From positions 1,116,001-1,180,000 of the forward strand of contig OZ242210.1 in the NCBI GenBank assembly GCA_965206315.1: a DNA stretch of 64,000 bases. Reading direction: 5' to 3'. Below, one piece after another: positions 55,604 to 63,978 of the stretch. This DNA comes from Bin16 sp965206315. GTDB taxonomy: Bacteria; Chloroflexota; Dehalococcoidia; Lucifugimonadales; Australimonadaceae. Each line of letters opens with the position of its first letter. Position 1 is the first letter of the stretch. The position numbers and the translations under genes are program-made. Under the pieces are notes generated by a model. It was not told where the DNA came from. It saw nothing but the letters and a program-made list of their open reading frames with translations, and made no database searches.

Positions 55604-56169
55604 CGACTACGGAACCCACCGGAGCGACGCTGTCATCGGAGTGGACGTTGGACGTTCCGCCTCGCGAGGGTTGCGAGACGGCCCAGGCGCGTCTCTCGGA
55701 ACGCGGTTACCGGCTGGCCGGGCCGGTGGAGCAGGACGAGGACGGGAACCGCCGGATGACGATGAGCCACGAGCGGACACTGGGCGCGCGCCAGCGGAAC
55801 CAGGGCAAACTCATGCTCGTTGTGGCGGTCGCGCTCACGCTCGTGCTGCTGGTGATGATGGCGCGGGACACGGGAGGCAACCGGGAGATCGTCTCCGGGC
55901 TCCTGCTGGTGGCGGTGATTCTCGGGGGACTCGGGATGAACCGCTTGCGGGTGCCCTTGCGGAGCGAGCACAGGACGATGGAAGTCACAGTCTCGCCTGC
56001 AACGGACGGCGGTTGCCGTGTGGTGGCGAAAGGGCAGACCTCATCGGGCCCCGCCTCCATTACGGATGATCCGCCAACCAGGACTCAGATCGCTGCCGCG
56101 GAGGCGGCACTGGTGGAGGACATGCGGGCCGTGGAAGGAGACCGCGCTGCTACGGAGGATGCGCCGTGA
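55600..56169 (+). CDS. Unknown membrane protein embedded in the trp operon
   Basis: 189 residues; I recognise no family. The GTG start overlaps the trpG stop (GTGA) and its TGA overlaps the trpD GTG (GTGA), so it is translated in step with both. A soluble N-terminal part (1-70: WTLDVPPREGCETAQARLSERGYRLAG...MTMSHERTLG) is followed by two close membrane helices (about 71-88 and 94-112). A second soluble part of about 75 residues (MEVTVSPATDGGCRVVAKGQTSSG and an acidic Ala-rich tail) completes it. Both halves read like small alpha/beta domains on the same side. Base use is like the neighbours. A role near tryptophan synthesis, or simple hitch-hiking, are both possible. Confidence 0.8.
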   Translation: MTTTEPTGATLSSEWTLDVPPREGCETAQARLSERGYRLAGPVEQDEDGNRRMTMSHERTLGARQRNQGKLMLVVAVALTLVLLVMMARDTGGNREIVSGLLLVAVILGGLGMNRLRVPLRSEHRTMEVTVSPATDGGCRVVAKGQTSSGPASITDDPPTRTQIAAAEAALVEDMRAVEGDRAATEDAP

Positions 56170-57194
56170 TTCAGGAAGCGATAGGCAAACTCGTGGCGCG
56201 GCAGCCGCTCTCGGAAGAGGAGTCAGCCGCCGTTGCGGAAGACATCATGACGGGCGAGGCTACGCCCGCGCAGATCGGCGCTTTCCTGATCGCGCTGCGC
56301 CTCACCGGCGAGACGGTGGAAGCGCTTACCGGCATGGCGCGTGTGATGCGCGAGAAAGCGCTCCACGTCGAAACCGACGGGCAGTTGGTGGACGTGGTAG
56401 GCACCGGTGGCGATGGCCTGCGGACGTTCAACGTCTCTACGGCGTCTGCGCTCACGGTGGCCGCGACTGGCGTGAAGGTGGCGAAGCACGGGAACCGGGC
56501 GGCATCCGGCAGCGTGGGCGCGGCGGACATCCTCGATGCGAGCGGCGTGAAGCTGGAACTGAGCCCCGAGGCGGTGGGACGCTGCATCGACGAGGTGGGC
56601 GTGGGGTTCATGTTCGCGCAGGCGTTCCACCCCGCGATGCGTTTCGCAGGCCCGCCCCGTCGCGAGTTGGGGGTCCGCACCGTCTTCAACTTCCTCGGGC
56701 CGCTGACGAACCCCGCAGGCGCCCTCTACCAGCTGCTGGGCGTCGCCCAGCCCGCCGACGCGCCGTACGACGTGGCTGAGCTGATGGCGCACGTGCTTGG
56801 CGCGCTCGGCACGGAACGCTCGTGGGTGGTCCGCGGCGATGATGGCCTCGACGAGTTGACGACGACGTCTACGTCACAGGTGTGGGAGGTCTCGGCGGAA
56901 GGAGTGCGCCACTTCACGCTCAGGCCCGAGGACGCGGGTCTGCCTCGCGGCACCCTCGCGGACCTCCAGATCGACGGCGTGGAGCAGGCGCGGGAGAAGT
57001 TCACGCGGGCGCTCTCGGAGGGCGATTCACCGGAGAAGGACATGGTGCTGTTGAACTCGGCGGGGGCGCTCGTCGTGCGAGGCGTGGCAGACGACCTGCC
57101 GTCCGGCGTGGCGAAAGCCCGCGCCGCGATAGACTCCGGCGGTGCCTTGGAGAAGTTGCGGCAACTGACGGAACTGAGCCAGTCGCTCGCGTAG
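56166..57194 (+). CDS. trpD: Anthranilate phosphoribosyltransferase
   Basis: 342 residues, GTG start. VGTGGDGLRTFNVSTASALTVAATGVKVAKHGNRAASGSVGAADILDASG contains the PRPP loop GTGGD and KHGNR; FMFAQAFHPAMRFAGPPRRELGVRTVFNFLGPLTNPA is the anthranilate side. It attaches PRPP to anthranilate. Not fused to TrpG. Eight bases separate it from trpC. Confidence 0.97.
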   Translation: MIQEAIGKLVARQPLSEEESAAVAEDIMTGEATPAQIGAFLIALRLTGETVEALTGMARVMREKALHVETDGQLVDVVGTGGDGLRTFNVSTASALTVAATGVKVAKHGNRAASGSVGAADILDASGVKLELSPEAVGRCIDEVGVGFMFAQAFHPAMRFAGPPRRELGVRTVFNFLGPLTNPAGALYQLLGVAQPADAPYDVAELMAHVLGALGTERSWVVRGDDGLDELTTTSTSQVWEVSAEGVRHFTLRPEDAGLPRGTLADLQIDGVEQAREKFTRALSEGDSPEKDMVLLNSAGALVVRGVADDLPSGVAKARAAIDSGGALEKLRQLTELSQSLA

Positions 57195-57202
57195 CGGAAG
57201 CG

Positions 57203-58003
57203 ATGACTACCGGCACGATCCTCGACAAGATACTGGAAGCGAAGCGCGCGGAGCTTGCACGCCACCAGCGCGAGACATCGTTCTCCACGCTGGAGTCGCA
57301 GGTACGCGAGTCCCCGTTCCCGCTGAACCTGTCCGGCGCGCTCTGGGGTGACCGTGTGCGCCTCATCGCCGAGACGAAGAAGGCGTCGCCGTCCAAGGGG
57401 CTGCTCGCGCAGGACTACGACCCCGCCGCATTGGCGTCGACGTACGCCGCGAACGGCGCGGCTGCCATATCCGTGCTGACGGAGGTCGATCACTTCCAGG
57501 GGAGCTTGGCGCACCTCGCGGCGGTGAAGGCGGCAGTGGGGCCTGAAGGCGTGGCCGTACTCCGAAAGGACTTCCTGTTCGATCCGTACCAGTTGCTGGA
57601 GGCGCGGGCGCACGGCGCGGACGCGGCGTTGCTCATCGTTGCAGCGCTCTCGCCGGAGCAGTTGCGGGAGATGCTGGACGCGGCGCAGCGGATATGGCTG
57701 CAATGCCTCGTTGAGGTGCACGATGAGCACGAGTTGGAAACGGCGTTGAGCGCGGGCGCGGAGATCATCGGCGTCAACCACCGGGACCTGCGCACGTTCA
57801 AGGTGGACACCACACTCACGGCACGGCTGCGCCCCCTCATCCCGCACGGGCGGATGGTGGTCGCGGAGAGCGGCATCAACTCGCGAGAGGACGTGGTCGC
57901 ACTCCGCCAGGCTGGTGTTCATGGCATACTGGTCGGCGAGGCGCTGATGACCGCGCCCGACGTTGGGGAGAAGGTCCGGGAACTGGCAGGAGTGCAGGCG
58001 TGA
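57203..58003 (+). CDS. trpC: Indole-3-glycerol-phosphate synthase
   Basis: 266 residues from the ATG at 57203; a longer open frame runs back into trpD. ILDKILEAKRAELARHQ is the usual N-terminal helix. LIAETKKASPSKG, VLRKDFLFDPYQLLEARAHGADAALLI and VVAESGI provide the catalytic Lys and Glu residues. The strand that normally reads NNRDL is NHRDL here, a mild oddity. It closes the indole ring by decarboxylation. GTGA overlap with trpF. Confidence 0.96.
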   Translation: MTTGTILDKILEAKRAELARHQRETSFSTLESQVRESPFPLNLSGALWGDRVRLIAETKKASPSKGLLAQDYDPAALASTYAANGAAAISVLTEVDHFQGSLAHLAAVKAAVGPEGVAVLRKDFLFDPYQLLEARAHGADAALLIVAALSPEQLREMLDAAQRIWLQCLVEVHDEHELETALSAGAEIIGVNHRDLRTFKVDTTLTARLRPLIPHGRMVVAESGINSREDVVALRQAGVHGILVGEALMTAPDVGEKVRELAGVQA

Positions 58004-58698
58004 CGCACGTGAAGATATGCGGCTTCCGCTCCGCCGAGCCGTTGCTCGCTGCGGTGAACGCGGGAGCGGACGCTGTGGGACTCGTGTTCGTGCCGTCGGC
58101 GCGGAGATGCATGACGGCGGACGAGGCTCGCGCCGTGCTCGACGAGGCTCGCGCGTCCGGGACTGCGTTACCGCCGGTCGTCGGGCTGTTCGCGGACCAG
58201 CCAGTGGACGATGTGCGGCAAACCATAGAAGCAGTGGGGCTGGACGCCGTCCAGTTGTGTGGCAGCGAAGGCGTGGAGTACGCGTCGCAGCTCGGCGTTC
58301 CGGTGTACAAGGTGATCAGCATCGACGCGGAGACGCCTGTCAGCGCGCAGATGCCCCGCATCATGGTGTTGCAGCAACGTCACGCACTGGCGGGCCACCG
58401 GATCGTGCTCGATACGCAGGTGCCGGGCGAGTACGGCGGCACGGGCCAGCAGTTCGACTGGGACCTCGCGGCGGACTTCGCAGGGGCGTTCGAGATGAGC
58501 CTCGCTGGGGGTCTCTCACCCGACAACGTGCAGGAGGCGGTGGAGCGGGTGCGCCCCTGGGGAGTGGACGTCTCCAGCGGCGTGGAGACCGACGGCGAGA
58601 AGGACGTGGCCAGGGTGCGGGCGTTCGTGGAGACGGTACGGGCGGTCGACGCGCGCAGGAAGAAGGGCGGCCTCGCCCGCCTGCTGGGCAGGCGCTGA
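58000..58698 (+). CDS. trpF: Phosphoribosylanthranilate isomerase
   Basis: 232 residues, GTG start overlapping trpC. MTHVKICGF carries the catalytic C7, and HRIVLDTQVPGEYGGTGQQFDWDLA the general acid D138 and phosphate loop; MSLAGGLSPDNVQEAV is the C-terminal phosphate site. A basic tail (RRKKGGLARLLGRR) extends past the barrel. It isomerises PRA to CdRP. One base separates it from trpB. Confidence 0.95.
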   Translation: MTHVKICGFRSAEPLLAAVNAGADAVGLVFVPSARRCMTADEARAVLDEARASGTALPPVVGLFADQPVDDVRQTIEAVGLDAVQLCGSEGVEYASQLGVPVYKVISIDAETPVSAQMPRIMVLQQRHALAGHRIVLDTQVPGEYGGTGQQFDWDLAADFAGAFEMSLAGGLSPDNVQEAVERVRPWGVDVSSGVETDGEKDVARVRAFVETVRAVDARRKKGGLARLLGRR

Positions 58699-58699
58699 C

Positions 58700-59893
58700 G
58701 TGACGACGCTTCCTGACGACAAGGGACGGTTCGGTCAGTTCGGCGGCCAGTATGTGCCGGAGACGCTGATGCCGGCGCTTGCGGAACTGACCGAAGCATG
58801 GGAGGAGGCCCGCGAGGACGTCGCGTTCCAGGAAGAGTTGGGACAACTGCTGCGCGACTACGTCGGGCGTCCCACCCCACTGCACCACGCGAAACGGCTC
58901 ACGGAGTACGCCGGTGGAGCGGAGATATATCTGAAGCGCGAAGACCTGGCGCACACCGGCGCGCACAAGATCAACAACGCGCTGGGGCAGGGACTGCTGG
59001 CCAGGCGCATGGGGAAACGGCGCATCGTCGCGGAGACGGGCGCGGGCCAGCACGGCGTTGCGACAGCCACGGTCTGCGCGCTGCTCGGCATTGACTGCGT
59101 CGTCTACATGGGCGAGGAGGACATGCGCCGCCAGGCGCCGAACGTCTATCGGATGGGGATGCTCGGCGCGGAGGTGCGCCCCGTCACGGCGGGCAGCCGC
59201 ACGCTGAAAGAGGCGATCAGCGAGACGATCCGCGACTGGGTGACGAATGTCCGGGACACGCACTACATCATCGGCAGCGTCGTGGGGCCGCACCCCTACC
59301 CCATGATGGTCCGCGACCTGCAGTCGGTGATCGGGCGCGAGTCGCGGGAGCAGATGCTGGCGCAGGCCGGGCGCCTGCCGGACGCGGTCGTGGCGTGTGT
59401 TGGAGGGGGCTCCAACTCGCTGGGCCAGTTCTACTCGTTCATCCCGGACGAGCGCGTTCGCCTCATCGGGGTGGAGGCAGGAGGAGAAGGCGTGGAGACG
59501 GGCAAGCACGCCGCGTCCATCGGCGGCGGGAGCGTCGGCGTGCTGCACGGTTCGATGTCGTACATCGTGCAGGACGACGACGGCCAGATCCACGAGACGC
59601 ACAGCATATCCGCAGGGCTGGACTACCCGGGCGTTGGGCCGGAGCACGCATGGCTCCGTCAGAGTGGCAGGGCGGAGTACGTGAGCATCACGGACGACGA
59701 GGCGGTTGCGGCGTTCTACCTCACCTGCCGGCTGGAAGGCATCATCCCTGCGCTGGAGTCGTCGCACGCGGTGGCGTACACGGTGCAGACGCTCGCTGCC
59801 GACGCCGGAAAGGGCGGCGCCGTGCTGGTCTGTATGAGCGGCCGTGGCGACAAGGACATGGGCACGATCATGGAGCGTGACGCTGCTTCCTGA
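58700..59893 (+). CDS. trpB: Tryptophan synthase beta subunit
   Basis: 397 residues, GTG start. GRFGQFGGQYVPETLMPALAELTEAWEEA is the TrpB1 N-terminus, K90 in HTGAHKINNALGQ binds PLP, GAGQHGVATATVCALLG and VGGGSNSLGQFYSFI follow, and CMSGRGDKD closes the phosphate site. It joins indole and serine. The gene for the alpha subunit (trpA), usually next, is absent; a 121-base gap and nuoA follow. Confidence 0.97.
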   Translation: MTTLPDDKGRFGQFGGQYVPETLMPALAELTEAWEEAREDVAFQEELGQLLRDYVGRPTPLHHAKRLTEYAGGAEIYLKREDLAHTGAHKINNALGQGLLARRMGKRRIVAETGAGQHGVATATVCALLGIDCVVYMGEEDMRRQAPNVYRMGMLGAEVRPVTAGSRTLKEAISETIRDWVTNVRDTHYIIGSVVGPHPYPMMVRDLQSVIGRESREQMLAQAGRLPDAVVACVGGGSNSLGQFYSFIPDERVRLIGVEAGGEGVETGKHAASIGGGSVGVLHGSMSYIVQDDDGQIHETHSISAGLDYPGVGPEHAWLRQSGRAEYVSITDDEAVAAFYLTCRLEGIIPALESSHAVAYTVQTLAADAGKGGAVLVCMSGRGDKDMGTIMERDAAS

Positions 59894-59904
59894 GCGTGTC
59901 GGCG

Positions 59905-59934
59905 TTGACAGCTTGGGGGGGTGAACGGGAAGAT
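59905..59934 (+). promoter_or_regulatory. Possible nuo operon promoter
   Basis: TTGACA (59905-59910) is a perfect -35 box. The best -10 at 18 bases is GAAGAT (59929-59934), which is weak. It lies 81 bases before nuoA. Confidence 0.35.
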
Positions 59935-60014
59935 AGGGGCTCGGGAGACCGCTTCTTCGCGCTTCGCCGCGCGGGTAGAGAGCGGATGGCAGGCAGCCTT
60001 TCCCCAAGGAGCGC

Positions 60015-60392
60015 ATGGCCCCTGAGGGTTACGTCGTCAACTGGACGGCAGTCGTACTTGCAGTCGTGGTCGGCATCGTGGCGATGGGCCTCATGCTTGC
60101 TGCTTCGGCGTTACTCTCACCGCGCAGGCCCTCGAAGACGAAGGGCATCGCCTACGAGTCTGGCATCCTCCCCACGCCACTGAACTGGACGCAGTTCAAC
60201 GTCCGCTACTACATCTTCGCCATCCTCTTCCTCATCTTCGACGTGGAGGCCGTGTTCCTCTTCCCATGGGCGCTGGTCTTCGCGGACGAGGGGATACCGG
60301 GCTACGTGTTCTACGCGATGATGCTGTTCATCGCCGTTCTGCTGCTGGGCGTCGTCTACGCCTGGCGTAAGGGGGTGCTGCGATGGAGGTAG
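60015..60392 (+). CDS. nuoA: NADH-quinone oxidoreductase subunit A
   Basis: 125 residues with AAGGAG before the ATG. Three helices; the loop KTKGIAYESGILPTPLNWTQFNVRYYIFAILFLIFDVEAVFLFPWA holds the conserved FDVE and the loop that lines the quinone site, where the usual Cys of YECG is Ser. First gene of the complex I operon. It overlaps nuoB by 10 bases. Confidence 0.95.
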   Translation: MAPEGYVVNWTAVVLAVVVGIVAMGLMLAASALLSPRRPSKTKGIAYESGILPTPLNWTQFNVRYYIFAILFLIFDVEAVFLFPWALVFADEGIPGYVFYAMMLFIAVLLLGVVYAWRKGVLRWR

Positions 60393-61060
60393 AGCGCGGA
60401 CAGGCGCTGCCGGTCTTCCGCCCGTCCTCGTGGGAGCGCCCGACGGGAGGGCGCTTCTTCGACTCGGACGAAGGCGGCGAGATCTCGACGGGCAAGGGCA
60501 ACGCGCCCGCCCCGAACCTGATCAGGAACGCCGCGCCGGGTGTGGTAACCGCGCGACTGGACGACCTCGCTGCCTTGGGCAGGAGCAACTCACTCTGGAC
60601 GCTCACGTTCGGGCTCGCGTGCTGTGCCATCGAGATGATCTCGACGCACATGGCGCATCACGACCTGGACCGGTTCGGCGTCGTGACATGGCCGTCGCCC
60701 CGCCAGTCGGACGTGATGATCGTCGCGGGGACGGTCGTCAAGAAGATGGCCGAGCCCATCAAGCTGCTCTACGAGCAGATGCCGGACCCGAAATGGGTGA
60801 TCGCGATGGGCACGTGCGCGACGAGCGGCGGACCGTACTACCGCTCCTACAGCGTCGTCATGGGCGTGGACCATCTCGTGCCGGTGGACGTGTACGTGCC
60901 CGGCTGCCCGCCCCGCCCTGAAGCGCTGATGGACGGCATCGTGAAGCTGCAGCAGAAGATCAAGCGCGACGCGAAAGAGGGCGTGCGCAGCGCTCCGGTG
61001 GTAGTCGGATCGGAGCCCGAGTCGGCTCCCGAGGCCGACGTCGAGGAGAGCGATGACTGA
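60383..61060 (+). CDS. nuoB: NADH-quinone oxidoreductase subunit B
   Basis: 225 residues. Cluster N2 ligands are C80, C81 (FGLACCAIEM), C145 (GTCATSGG) and C175 (VPGCPPRPE). About 55-60 residues precede the conserved core, a longer N-terminus than in most NuoB proteins, and an acidic tail of about 35 follows it. It passes electrons to quinone. ATGACTGA overlap (8 bases) with nuoC. Confidence 0.96.
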   Translation: MEVERGQALPVFRPSSWERPTGGRFFDSDEGGEISTGKGNAPAPNLIRNAAPGVVTARLDDLAALGRSNSLWTLTFGLACCAIEMISTHMAHHDLDRFGVVTWPSPRQSDVMIVAGTVVKKMAEPIKLLYEQMPDPKWVIAMGTCATSGGPYYRSYSVVMGVDHLVPVDVYVPGCPPRPEALMDGIVKLQQKIKRDAKEGVRSAPVVVGSEPESAPEADVEESDD

Positions 61061-61604
61061 GCAGCAGCCCACGGAGGAGCAGGCAGCCCCGCGTCCGGCA
61101 GCCCACCGTGGGCCGCCCATCGAGGTCGCGGAGGAAGTGCTCGACTCTCGTGGCGAGCACACCGCAGGCGCACTCCGCCTCGCCTTGCGGGACATGACGA
61201 TCGAGTCCGGGGGGCGCGACGATGTCCCTTGGGTGCGTATCGCCCGCGAGGACCTCGTCCGCGCCGTGGAGGCCTGCGTGCGCAGCCCCAACATCCGCAT
61301 GGATATGCTCCACTGCCTGTTCGCCGTGGACTACGAGGAGCGCATCGAGTTGAACTACGCGCTCTTCTCGCTGGGGAACGGCCACAAGGCATTGCTGAAG
61401 GTGGACGTTCCTCCCGACGAGGCGCGCGCGGACTCGCTCACCGGCATCTGGGAGGCCGCGGGCTGGTACGAGCGCGAAACGCACGACCTGTTCGGCGTGG
61501 AGTTCGAGGGGAACCCGGACATGTCGCCGCTGATCCTGTACGAGGGATTCGAAGGCTACCCCGGCTTGCGGAGCTTTCCCCTGCACGACTACGAGGAGTG
61601 GTAG
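61053..61604 (+). CDS. nuoC: NADH-quinone oxidoreductase subunit C
   Basis: 183 residues. The conserved 30 kDa-subunit motif is ERETHDLFGVEFEGNPDMSPLILYEGFEGYPGLRSFPL. An Ala/Pro/Gln-rich N-terminal stretch (about 1-25) is variable. Separate from nuoD, not fused as in E. coli. Confidence 0.95.
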   Translation: MTEQQPTEEQAAPRPAAHRGPPIEVAEEVLDSRGEHTAGALRLALRDMTIESGGRDDVPWVRIAREDLVRAVEACVRSPNIRMDMLHCLFAVDYEERIELNYALFSLGNGHKALLKVDVPPDEARADSLTGIWEAAGWYERETHDLFGVEFEGNPDMSPLILYEGFEGYPGLRSFPLHDYEEW

Positions 61605-61612
61605 GCGCTACG

Positions 61613-62725
61613 GTGACGACGGAGCAGGCATACGACACCGTAGACATGATGCTGAACATGGGGCCGCAGCATCCGGCGACCCACGGCGTGTTCCGCATGG
61701 TGCTGACGGTGGACGGCGAGCGCGTCGTGGACGTGACGCCCCACATCGGCTACCTCCACAGGGGCTCGGAGAAACTCGCGGAGAACGAGAGCTACGGACA
61801 GGTCGTCACACTGTTCGACCGACTCGACTACGTCTCCAACCTCAACAACGAGCTGATCTTCTGCCGCGCAGCCGAGCGGCTCATGGGCATCGAGCCGCCG
61901 GAGCGCGGACAGTACATCCGCGTGATCCTCGCGGAGCTGAACCGGCTGGCGAGCCACCTCCTCTTCATCGGCACGTACGCCATCGACCTGGGGGCGATGA
62001 CGCCCATCATGTACGGGTTCCGGGAGCGCGAGCGCATCCAGAACATGTTCGAGTCCGTCACCGGAGCGCGCATGATGCACAACTTCATCCGCATCGGCGG
62101 GGTGAAGGAGGATGTGCCGCCGGACTTCGTGCCGCGCGTGCGGGCGCTGGCGGACGACGTCGAGCGCGGCGTGCAGGAGTGCGACAGGCTCCTGACGTTC
62201 AACGAGGTCTTCCTGGCGCGGACGCGCGGCATCGGCGTCATAGACCTCCCCACGGCGCTCTCCTGCGGACTGACCGGCCCCTCCCTGCGCGCCAGCGGCC
62301 TCGCCTACGACGTCCGCAAGGACTACCCGTACGAGGTCTATCCCTACCTCTCCTACAAGGTTCCGGTGGGCGAGAACGGCGACTGCTGGGACCGCTACTA
62401 CATGCGCGTGCTGGAGTGCTACGAATCGCTCTCCATGATCAGGCAGTGCCTCGACCAGATGGAGGAAGGGCCGGTGATGGCGCAGATGCGGCGCATCGCC
62501 CGCCCGCCGAAAGGCGAGGTGTACGTGCACGGCGAGAACCCGCGCGGCGACATCGGAGTCTTCCTCGTGAGCGACGGCACGGACAAGCCGTACCGCGTCA
62601 AGGTGCGGCCGCCGTCCTTCTGCAACCTCGTGTCCCTGCGCCCGATGATGCGCGACGCATACATCGCGGACGCGGTGGCGATCCTGGGCTCGCTGGACAT
62701 CGTGCTGGGCGAGGTGGACCGGTGA
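61613..62725 (+). CDS. nuoD: NADH-quinone oxidoreductase subunit D
   Basis: 370 residues from the GTG at 61613, 8 bases after nuoC; the longer open frame upstream overlaps nuoC and lacks conservation. MLNMGPQHPATHGVFRMVLTVDGE, HIGYLHRGSEKLAE, YVSNLNNELIF and the C-terminal DIVLGEVDR are the 49 kDa-subunit signatures. It forms the quinone chamber with NuoB. GTGA overlap with nuoH; no nuoE, F or G follows. Confidence 0.96.
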   Translation: MTTEQAYDTVDMMLNMGPQHPATHGVFRMVLTVDGERVVDVTPHIGYLHRGSEKLAENESYGQVVTLFDRLDYVSNLNNELIFCRAAERLMGIEPPERGQYIRVILAELNRLASHLLFIGTYAIDLGAMTPIMYGFRERERIQNMFESVTGARMMHNFIRIGGVKEDVPPDFVPRVRALADDVERGVQECDRLLTFNEVFLARTRGIGVIDLPTALSCGLTGPSLRASGLAYDVRKDYPYEVYPYLSYKVPVGENGDCWDRYYMRVLECYESLSMIRQCLDQMEEGPVMAQMRRIARPPKGEVYVHGENPRGDIGVFLVSDGTDKPYRVKVRPPSFCNLVSLRPMMRDAYIADAVAILGSLDIVLGEVDR

Positions 62726-63978
62726 GGGCGAAACCCGTACAGCTCGCGATAGCGGCGGTGCTGCTCGTCGGCGTTGGAGTGCTCGTCGCCGTCTTCACGC
62801 TCGCGCTGGCCCTGCTCGGCGAACCGGGCGACGACGTGACCGCGCTCACGGTAGGCAAGATCGTGATCGCGCTGTTCGCGCTGCTGACCCTCATCACCAC
62901 CCTCGGCATCTCGCTCGTCTGGCTGGAGCGCAAGCAGTTGGGCCGGATGCAGGGTCGTGTCGGCCCGACGCGCGTCGGCCCGTTCGGGCTGCTGCAGGTG
63001 GTGGCGGACGGCATCAAGCTGCTGATGAAGGAGGACGTTTCGCCGTCCTCCTCGTCGAGGGCCATCTTCTACGTGGCGCCGCTGCTGGTGTTCGTGCCGA
63101 GTTTCGTCGTCTGGCTCACCATCCCGCTGTCCGAGGATCTCGTGGTGCGGAGCCTGGACCTGGGCGTCTTCTTCTTCATCGCCGTATCGGTGCTCAGCAT
63201 CGTTGGCTTGATACTGGCCGGGTGGAGCTCCAACAGCAAATACGCCATCCTCGGCGGCTTCCGCTCCGCCGCCCAGCTGGTCAGCTACGAGATCCCTCTC
63301 ATCCTGGGCGTACTGAGCGTCGTGATGGTCGCGGACTCGATGCGTTTCACCGACGTGGTGGACGCGCAGGCGAGCGTGCCGTACATCGCGCTGCTCCCGC
63401 TCGCGTTCGCGGTGTTCTTCATATCGGGGCTCGCAGAGGTCGGCAGAACGCCGTTCGACATCTACTTCGCGGAATCGGAGGTCGTCGGCGGGCCGTTCGT
63501 CGAGTACAGCGGCGCGCACTGGGCGATATTCTTCCTTGCGGAGTACGTCAACACGTTCGTCGTCGCAGCGCTTGGTGCGCTGCTCTTCCTGGGCGGCTGG
63601 GTCTGGCCGTTCGGCGAGGTGGGTCAGGTCCCCGCCGTGGCGATCTTCCTCGGCAAGACGTACTTCCTCGCCGTCGTCATCTTCTGGGTGCGTGCGACGC
63701 TTCCGCGTCTGCGGATAGACCAGTTGATGAACGTTGGCTGGAGACTACTCATCCCGCTCGGGTTCGCCAGCGTCATCCTGGTCGCGGTGCAACGCTTCTA
63801 TGGTTGGCCGACCTGGACGCTGACGGTGATGTCGCTGGCGGCGCTGGTCGTTGCCGCATGGGTGCAGCTGCGCCTGCAGCGCAGGGATGCGATAGCTACG
63901 GCCGAGCGTTACGCACAGCGGGCCGTGACCGTGCAACCGAGCAGACGCAGGCCGACACCGGAGAGTCAGCAGGCATGA
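62722..63978 (+). CDS. nuoH: NADH-quinone oxidoreductase subunit H
   Basis: 418 residues from the GTG at 62722, longer than the usual 320-350. Eight to nine helices; LERKQLGRMQGRVGPTRVGPFGLLQVVADGIKLLMKED, ISGLAEVGRTPFDIYFAESEVVGGPFVEYSG and the later RIDQLMNVGWR match the family. Part of the excess is an N-terminal helix plus loop (1-40) and a basic C-terminal tail of about 45 residues. It links quinone reduction to proton pumping. ATGA overlap with nuoI. Confidence 0.95.
   Translation: MRAKPVQLAIAAVLLVGVGVLVAVFTLALALLGEPGDDVTALTVGKIVIALFALLTLITTLGISLVWLERKQLGRMQGRVGPTRVGPFGLLQVVADGIKLLMKEDVSPSSSSRAIFYVAPLLVFVPSFVVWLTIPLSEDLVVRSLDLGVFFFIAVSVLSIVGLILAGWSSNSKYAILGGFRSAAQLVSYEIPLILGVLSVVMVADSMRFTDVVDAQASVPYIALLPLAFAVFFISGLAEVGRTPFDIYFAESEVVGGPFVEYSGAHWAIFFLAEYVNTFVVAALGALLFLGGWVWPFGEVGQVPAVAIFLGKTYFLAVVIFWVRATLPRLRIDQLMNVGWRLLIPLGFASVILVAVQRFYGWPTWTLTVMSLAALVVAAWVQLRLQRRDAIATAERYAQRAVTVQPSRRRPTPESQQA

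Noticed and set aside
59894..60014. Remnant of trpA after trpB
   Set aside because: All frames were read; no alpha-subunit motif is present and the gap is too short.
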